Below, in pieces: positions 61,860 to 64,000 of a stretch of DNA of 64,000 nucleotides. The DNA comes from an uncultured Peptoniphilus sp. (GTDB lineage: Bacteria; Bacillota; Clostridia; Tissierellales; Peptoniphilaceae), in the NCBI RefSeq assembly GCF_943913915.1, contig NZ_CALUAA010000006.1, positions 46,654 to 110,653 of the forward strand, written 5' to 3'. The position numbers and the translations under genes are program-made. Under the pieces are notes generated by a model. It was not told where the DNA came from. It saw only the letters and a list, made by a program, of their open reading frames with translations, and did no database searches. Each line of letters opens with the position of its first letter. Position 1 is the stretch's first letter.

Positions 61860-62654
61860 ATGAACATAGTGGTATGTATTAAACAAGTACCTGACACAAC
61901 TGAGGTTCGTTTGGATCCGAAGACCAATACATTGATCCGCGAAGGCGTCCCCAGTATCATCAACCCGGACGACTTATCCGGTTTGGAAGTAGCCCTTCGC
62001 ATTAAGGACAAAGATCCCGAAAACGTAAAAGTATACGCTCTTTCCATGGGTCCGAACCAAGCGGAATACGCCCTTCGTGAAGCCCTCGCTATGGGTGCTG
62101 ACGAAGCGATTCTCGTAAGTGACAGAGCCTTCGGTGGTGCCGACACTTGGGCAACTTCCTGTACGATTACAGCCGCCATCGAACACATCGACTACGATTT
62201 GGTCATCGCAGGACGTCAAGCGATTGACGGTGACACCGCACAAGTCGGTCCTCAAATTGCAAGACACCTGGAAATTCCGGCTATCTCCTATGCCGAAGAT
62301 GTCGACGTAGAAGGCGATAAAGTTATCGTTAAACGTCAATTCGAAGACCGCTACCACATCCTGGAAGCTGAAATGCCGATCTTAATCACAACCCTTGCTG
62401 AATGTGCTCAACCTCGTTACATGACGATTCGCGGTATTTACGAAGCACAAGAAAAAGACATTACCGTTTGGGGCCTCAAAGACATTGAAGATAAACTCGA
62501 CTTGTCGAACATCGGTCTGAAAGGATCGCCGACCCGCGTTAAAAAATCCTTCCCGAAAGAAGGTAAAGCTGCCGGCGTATTACTCAACGACTTAACCGCT
62601 GATGAAGCTGCACAAGCTATTCTTGCTAAATTAAAAGAAAAATACATCATTTAA
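61860..62654 (+). CDS. etfB: Electron transfer flavoprotein beta subunit
   Basis: A 264-residue EtfB. VVCIKQVPDTTEVRLD opens the protein. ALSMGPNQAEYALREALAMG and VIAGRQAIDGDTAQVGPQIA are the nucleotide-binding stretches; the latter includes the D-G-D-T-AQ-V pattern of bifurcating EtfB. It binds the electron-bifurcating FAD. GGAGG precedes the ATG; etfA follows after 12 bp. Confidence 0.95.
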   Translation: MNIVVCIKQVPDTTEVRLDPKTNTLIREGVPSIINPDDLSGLEVALRIKDKDPENVKVYALSMGPNQAEYALREALAMGADEAILVSDRAFGGADTWATSCTITAAIEHIDYDLVIAGRQAIDGDTAQVGPQIARHLEIPAISYAEDVDVEGDKVIVKRQFEDRYHILEAEMPILITTLAECAQPRYMTIRGIYEAQEKDITVWGLKDIEDKLDLSNIGLKGSPTRVKKSFPKEGKAAGVLLNDLTADEAAQAILAKLKEKYII

Positions 62655-62666
62655 GGGGAGGACCAA

Positions 62667-63671
62667 ATGAGTAAAGATATATACGTATTTATCGAACAAA
62701 GAGATAACAAACTTGAAAAAGTAGGTATCGAACTACTCGGTAAGGCAAGAGAACTTGCCGATGACCTCGGTCAAGAAGTAGTCGGTATGTTAATGGGCGA
62801 AAAGGTAAAAGATGAAGCTGAAATCCTCTTCCGCCACGGTGCTGATAAAGTCATCGTAGTAGAAGACCCGAGACTTAAAGAATATTTAAGCGAAGACTAC
62901 GCAGACGTAGTATACGGAATCATCGAAAAATACGAACCTGAAATCGTATTATTTGGCGCTACCTCCATCGGTCGCGACCTTGCACCGAACCTTGCGGCTC
63001 GCGTTCACACCGGTCTTACCGCCGACTGTACAAAACTTGAAATCGATCCTGAAACCAAACTTCTTATGATGACCCGTCCGGCATTCGGCGGTAACTTAAT
63101 GGCTACCATCGTCTGCGAAGACTTCCGTCCTCAAATGGCAACTGTACGCCCCGGCGTTATGCCCAGCATCGAAGTTGAAAAGACCGACGGCGAAGTAATC
63201 GAAGACAAATTCGAATTCTCTCACAAAGAACCTGTCGTTCACCTAAAAGAAGTGCTTAAGATCGAAAACGCTAAAAAAGACATCACCGAAGCCAACATCC
63301 TTATCTCCGGTGGTCGCGGTATGGGCGGACCGGAAGGTTTCGACGCATTAAACGGTCTTGCAAAAGAACTTGACGCAGAGATCGCATCCTCCAGAGCCGC
63401 AGTCGACTCCGGCTGGATCGAAAAATCGCAACAAGTCGGACAAACCGGTAAAACCGTACGTCCCGAACTTTACTTGGCACTGGGTATTTCCGGAGCCATC
63501 CAACACTTGGCAGGTATGGAAGATTCCGACCTTATCATCGCCGTTAACAAAGACGATGGCGCACCCATCTTTGATGTAGCGGACCTCGGTGTTGTCGGCG
63601 ACTTAAACGCCATCGTGCCCAAGCTTGAAGAACTCGTTCGCAAAGAAAGAGAACTCAGCGAACAACTGTAA
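62667..63671 (+). CDS. etfA: Electron transfer flavoprotein alpha subunit
   Basis: A 334-residue EtfA. The C-terminal FAD domain has ILISGGRGMGGPEGFDAL, SSRAAVDSGW, QVGQTGKTVRPELYLALG, SGAIQHLAGM and AVNKDDGAPIFDVADLGVVG. It forms a heterodimer with EtfB and passes electrons to the acyl-CoA dehydrogenase. GGGGAGG precedes the ATG. Confidence 0.95.
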   Translation: MSKDIYVFIEQRDNKLEKVGIELLGKARELADDLGQEVVGMLMGEKVKDEAEILFRHGADKVIVVEDPRLKEYLSEDYADVVYGIIEKYEPEIVLFGATSIGRDLAPNLAARVHTGLTADCTKLEIDPETKLLMMTRPAFGGNLMATIVCEDFRPQMATVRPGVMPSIEVEKTDGEVIEDKFEFSHKEPVVHLKEVLKIENAKKDITEANILISGGRGMGGPEGFDALNGLAKELDAEIASSRAAVDSGWIEKSQQVGQTGKTVRPELYLALGISGAIQHLAGMEDSDLIIAVNKDDGAPIFDVADLGVVGDLNAIVPKLEELVRKERELSEQL

Positions 63672-63692
63672 ACCTTATAACATACAGTCAAA

Positions 63693-63719
63693 GACCTCCT
63701 TCGGGAGGTCTTTTTTTAT
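63693..63719 (+). terminator. Terminator of the acdB-etfBA operon
   Basis: AGACCTCC, TTCG, GGAGGTCT and seven T residues. Confidence 0.95.
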
Positions 63720-63948
63720 GCCACAAACGATGGCGGCAAAAGACAAGGACAATTTGCAGAGGCAACCCTTTCGCCTGTTATGAGTGATCGTTTCAGAGAG
63801 CTGATGCACGGAATGTCACAAAAATAAAAATGATGGTGTTACAGGCGTATTGGCGGGCGTGCAGGGCACGCCCCTACGAATGGGGAGGAAAGGACCCCTT
63901 CGTCCGTTATACATAGAATAGCGAAGAAAATAAAAAGAGCCCGATTCA
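63720..63948. other. Gene-free stretch with a REP-like inverted repeat
   Basis: No gene is visible. GGCGGGCGTGC-AGG-GCACGCCC followed by CTACG at about 63850-63879 is a GC-rich stem-loop in an otherwise average region, resembling interspersed repeats of low-GC bacteria. It is the only copy in this window. Confidence 0.5.
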
Positions 63949-64000
63949 TGTGGTGACCCCATAAAGTTGGACCAAATACCAGAGAGAATTTTTATTCTCT
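63949..64000 (+). mobile_element. Probable left end of an IS3-family element
   Basis: The last 52 bases begin TGTGGTGACCCCATAAAGTT followed by GGACC. This is the form of IS3/IS150-type terminal inverted repeats (TG...GACCCC...AAAGTTGGAC). The element continues beyond the window, so no transposase can be checked. Confidence 0.5.

Noticed and set aside
1..64000. Prophage, integron or conjugative element
   Set aside because: No integrase, structural phage, relaxase or attachment-site pattern was found; only the last 52 bases look mobile.

Overview
The window reads as a contiguous chromosomal segment of a strictly anaerobic, amino-acid-fermenting low- to mid-GC Firmicute. Supporting signs are many UUCG-type terminators, an adenosylcobalamin-type class II ribonucleotide reductase, glycyl-radical chemistry, an electron-bifurcation-type Bcd/EtfAB set and a 2-hydroxyacyl-CoA dehydratase (Had) operon. 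A peptoniphilid-like member of the Tissierellia (Peptoniphilus/Aedoeadaptatus group) or a close relative would fit; this is inferred from gene content, not from a marker-gene search.

1-15.1 kb is mostly housekeeping. It holds a hotdog thioesterase, a DMT exporter, a repeat-rich zinc-ribbon membrane protein, an AlkD-like protein, a cysteine desulfurase coupled to MnmA, a MaoC protein, two BrnQ branched-chain amino acid carriers, an NhaC-type antiporter with a glucosaminidase, class II RNR, a LysM-G5-M23 wall hydrolase and tRNA-Ser(CGA). 15.1-20.4 kb is a mixed region with a lower-GC orphan membrane protein, an ATP-grasp ligase, a thiol peroxidase with a displaced second cysteine, RlmH and several small unknowns next to a nitroreductase.

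20.6-38.2 kb carries an MFS transporter, a Fur-family (probably Zur) repressor divergent from znuACB, WalJ/YycJ hydrolase, SurE, a second DMT exporter, endonuclease IV, glycerol kinase, a YpfJ-type metallopeptidase, a three-gene unit in which a PTS-IIC-like permease sits between two half-size chromate transporters, ProC, a MATE exporter and a YwaF-like membrane protein. 37.6-40.7 kb holds a Crp-like regulator divergent from a YjjI-type glycyl radical enzyme and its YjjW-type activase, an uncharacterised anaerobic enzyme system. SdpI-like and copper-amine-oxidase-N-like proteins follow.

42.5-63.7 kb is a CoA-thioester fermentation island. A LysR regulator is divergent from a GntP permease, a fused CoA-transferase, a crotonase and a MaoC dehydratase. 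Next come a paralogous CoA-transferase, an acyl-CoA ligase and a GntR/FCD regulator. The island ends with hadA-hadI-hadB-hadC, a D-2-hydroxyacid dehydrogenase, brnQ, an aminotransferase, an acyl-CoA dehydrogenase and etfB-etfA. Together the last block encodes uptake of a branched-chain amino acid, transamination to the 2-oxo acid, reduction to the (R)-2-hydroxy acid, CoA transfer, dehydration to the 2-enoyl-CoA and reduction to the saturated acyl-CoA: the reductive (Stickland) branch of leucine fermentation to isocaproate, as known from Clostridioides difficile. Short GTATAC palindromes next to the GntR gene, the acyl-CoA dehydrogenase and one brnQ suggest a shared regulon. The window closes in a repeat-bearing intergenic region that appears to enter an IS3-family element.
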